Shown: positions 12,228 through 12,311 of the stretch, in pieces
Position numbering within the stretch: position 1 is the first letter of the stretch
Layout: each line of letters begins with the position of its first letter
DNA from: JACRIK01 sp040753835
Lineage (GTDB): Bacteria; Planctomycetota; MHYJ01; JACQXL01
Assembly (NCBI GenBank): GCA_040753835.1
Contig: JBFMDM010000068.1
Span: 1 to 12,311 of the forward strand
Direction of reading: 5' to 3'
DNA length: 12,311 nt
The notes under the pieces: model-generated
What the model saw: only the letters and a program-made list of their open reading frames with translations
Databases searched by the model: none
Told to the model about the DNA's origin: nothing
Program-made: the position numbers and the translations under genes

Positions 12228-12298
12228 GGCATTAGGAATTCGGCTTGTCCCGAGGGCGAAGTCCGAGGGGAATTTGGCATTCCGCCTAATTTCCTAAT
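12228..12298. repeat. Imperfect inverted repeat with GC-rich centre at the right edge
   Basis: ATTAGGAA (12231-12238) and TTCCTAAT (12291-12298) form an 8-bp inverted repeat that continues imperfectly inward (to 12244 and from 12284). The centre is GC-rich, with the word CCGAGGG occurring twice. GGCATT is also directly repeated (12228 and 12276). It resembles the element at 9690-9934 in style, though its sequence differs. No flanking duplication is evident. Confidence 0.5.
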
Positions 12299-12311
12299 CC
12301 CCCAACTGTGC

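Overview
The window looks like a chromosomal segment of an uncultivated bacterium, possibly from the Planctomycetota or another PVC or candidate-phylum lineage. The clues are HEAT-repeat and secreted HEAT-like proteins, a polytopic membrane protein fused to a spermidine-synthase-like domain, weak or absent Shine-Dalgarno sites on many genes, a coaE-rho gene pair, and many GC-rich hairpins between genes. This placement is inference; no rRNA or phylogenetic marker analysis was possible. There are no tRNA or rRNA genes, no CRISPR array and no phage genes that I can support.

Layout. Positions 1-449 hold no confident gene. They start with an array of 21-bp near-palindromic repeats that may run off the left edge, followed by small hairpins. 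Positions 450-7095 are six closely packed genes on the minus strand. In transcription order they are a PreA-like dihydropyrimidine dehydrogenase subunit, a membrane-anchored HEAT-repeat protein, NAD(P)H-hydrate epimerase (NnrE), a membrane protein with a central spermidine-synthase-like domain, cytidine deaminase, and a nitrilase-superfamily amidohydrolase of the beta-ureidopropionase/N-carbamoylputrescine amidase type. Spacing ranges from an 11-bp overlap to about 60 bp, so they could form one operon. A 43-bp divergent gap separates them from the plus-strand genes: a secreted protein of unknown function, an orphan NMT1/SsuA-type substrate-binding protein, dephospho-CoA kinase (coaE) and transcription terminator Rho.

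How the genes may work together. Cytidine deaminase, PreA and the carbamoyl amidohydrolase are three non-consecutive steps of pyrimidine salvage and reductive uracil breakdown (cytidine to uridine; uracil to dihydrouracil; N-carbamoyl-beta-alanine to beta-alanine). PreT, dihydropyrimidinase and a nucleoside phosphorylase are not in the window. A competing reading pairs the amidohydrolase with polyamine metabolism through the spermidine-synthase-like neighbour. That neighbour lacks the usual first active-site aspartate, which weakens this reading. coaE and rho are housekeeping genes.

The most unusual content lies between genes. At 9690-9934 there is a 235-bp non-coding inverted-repeat element flanked by a CTTGA direct repeat. 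It appears to have inserted into the -35 box of a sigma-70-type promoter upstream of coaE, duplicating the box and leaving two promoter-like sequences. It contains nested hairpins, one of which looks like a later 25-bp insertion. The 21-bp array at the left edge places palindromic sites on one helical face and is also open in a heptad-coding frame. Other structured spots are the cdd-nitrilase gap, the leader of the substrate-binding protein, the coaE-rho gap, and an inverted repeat at the right edge.
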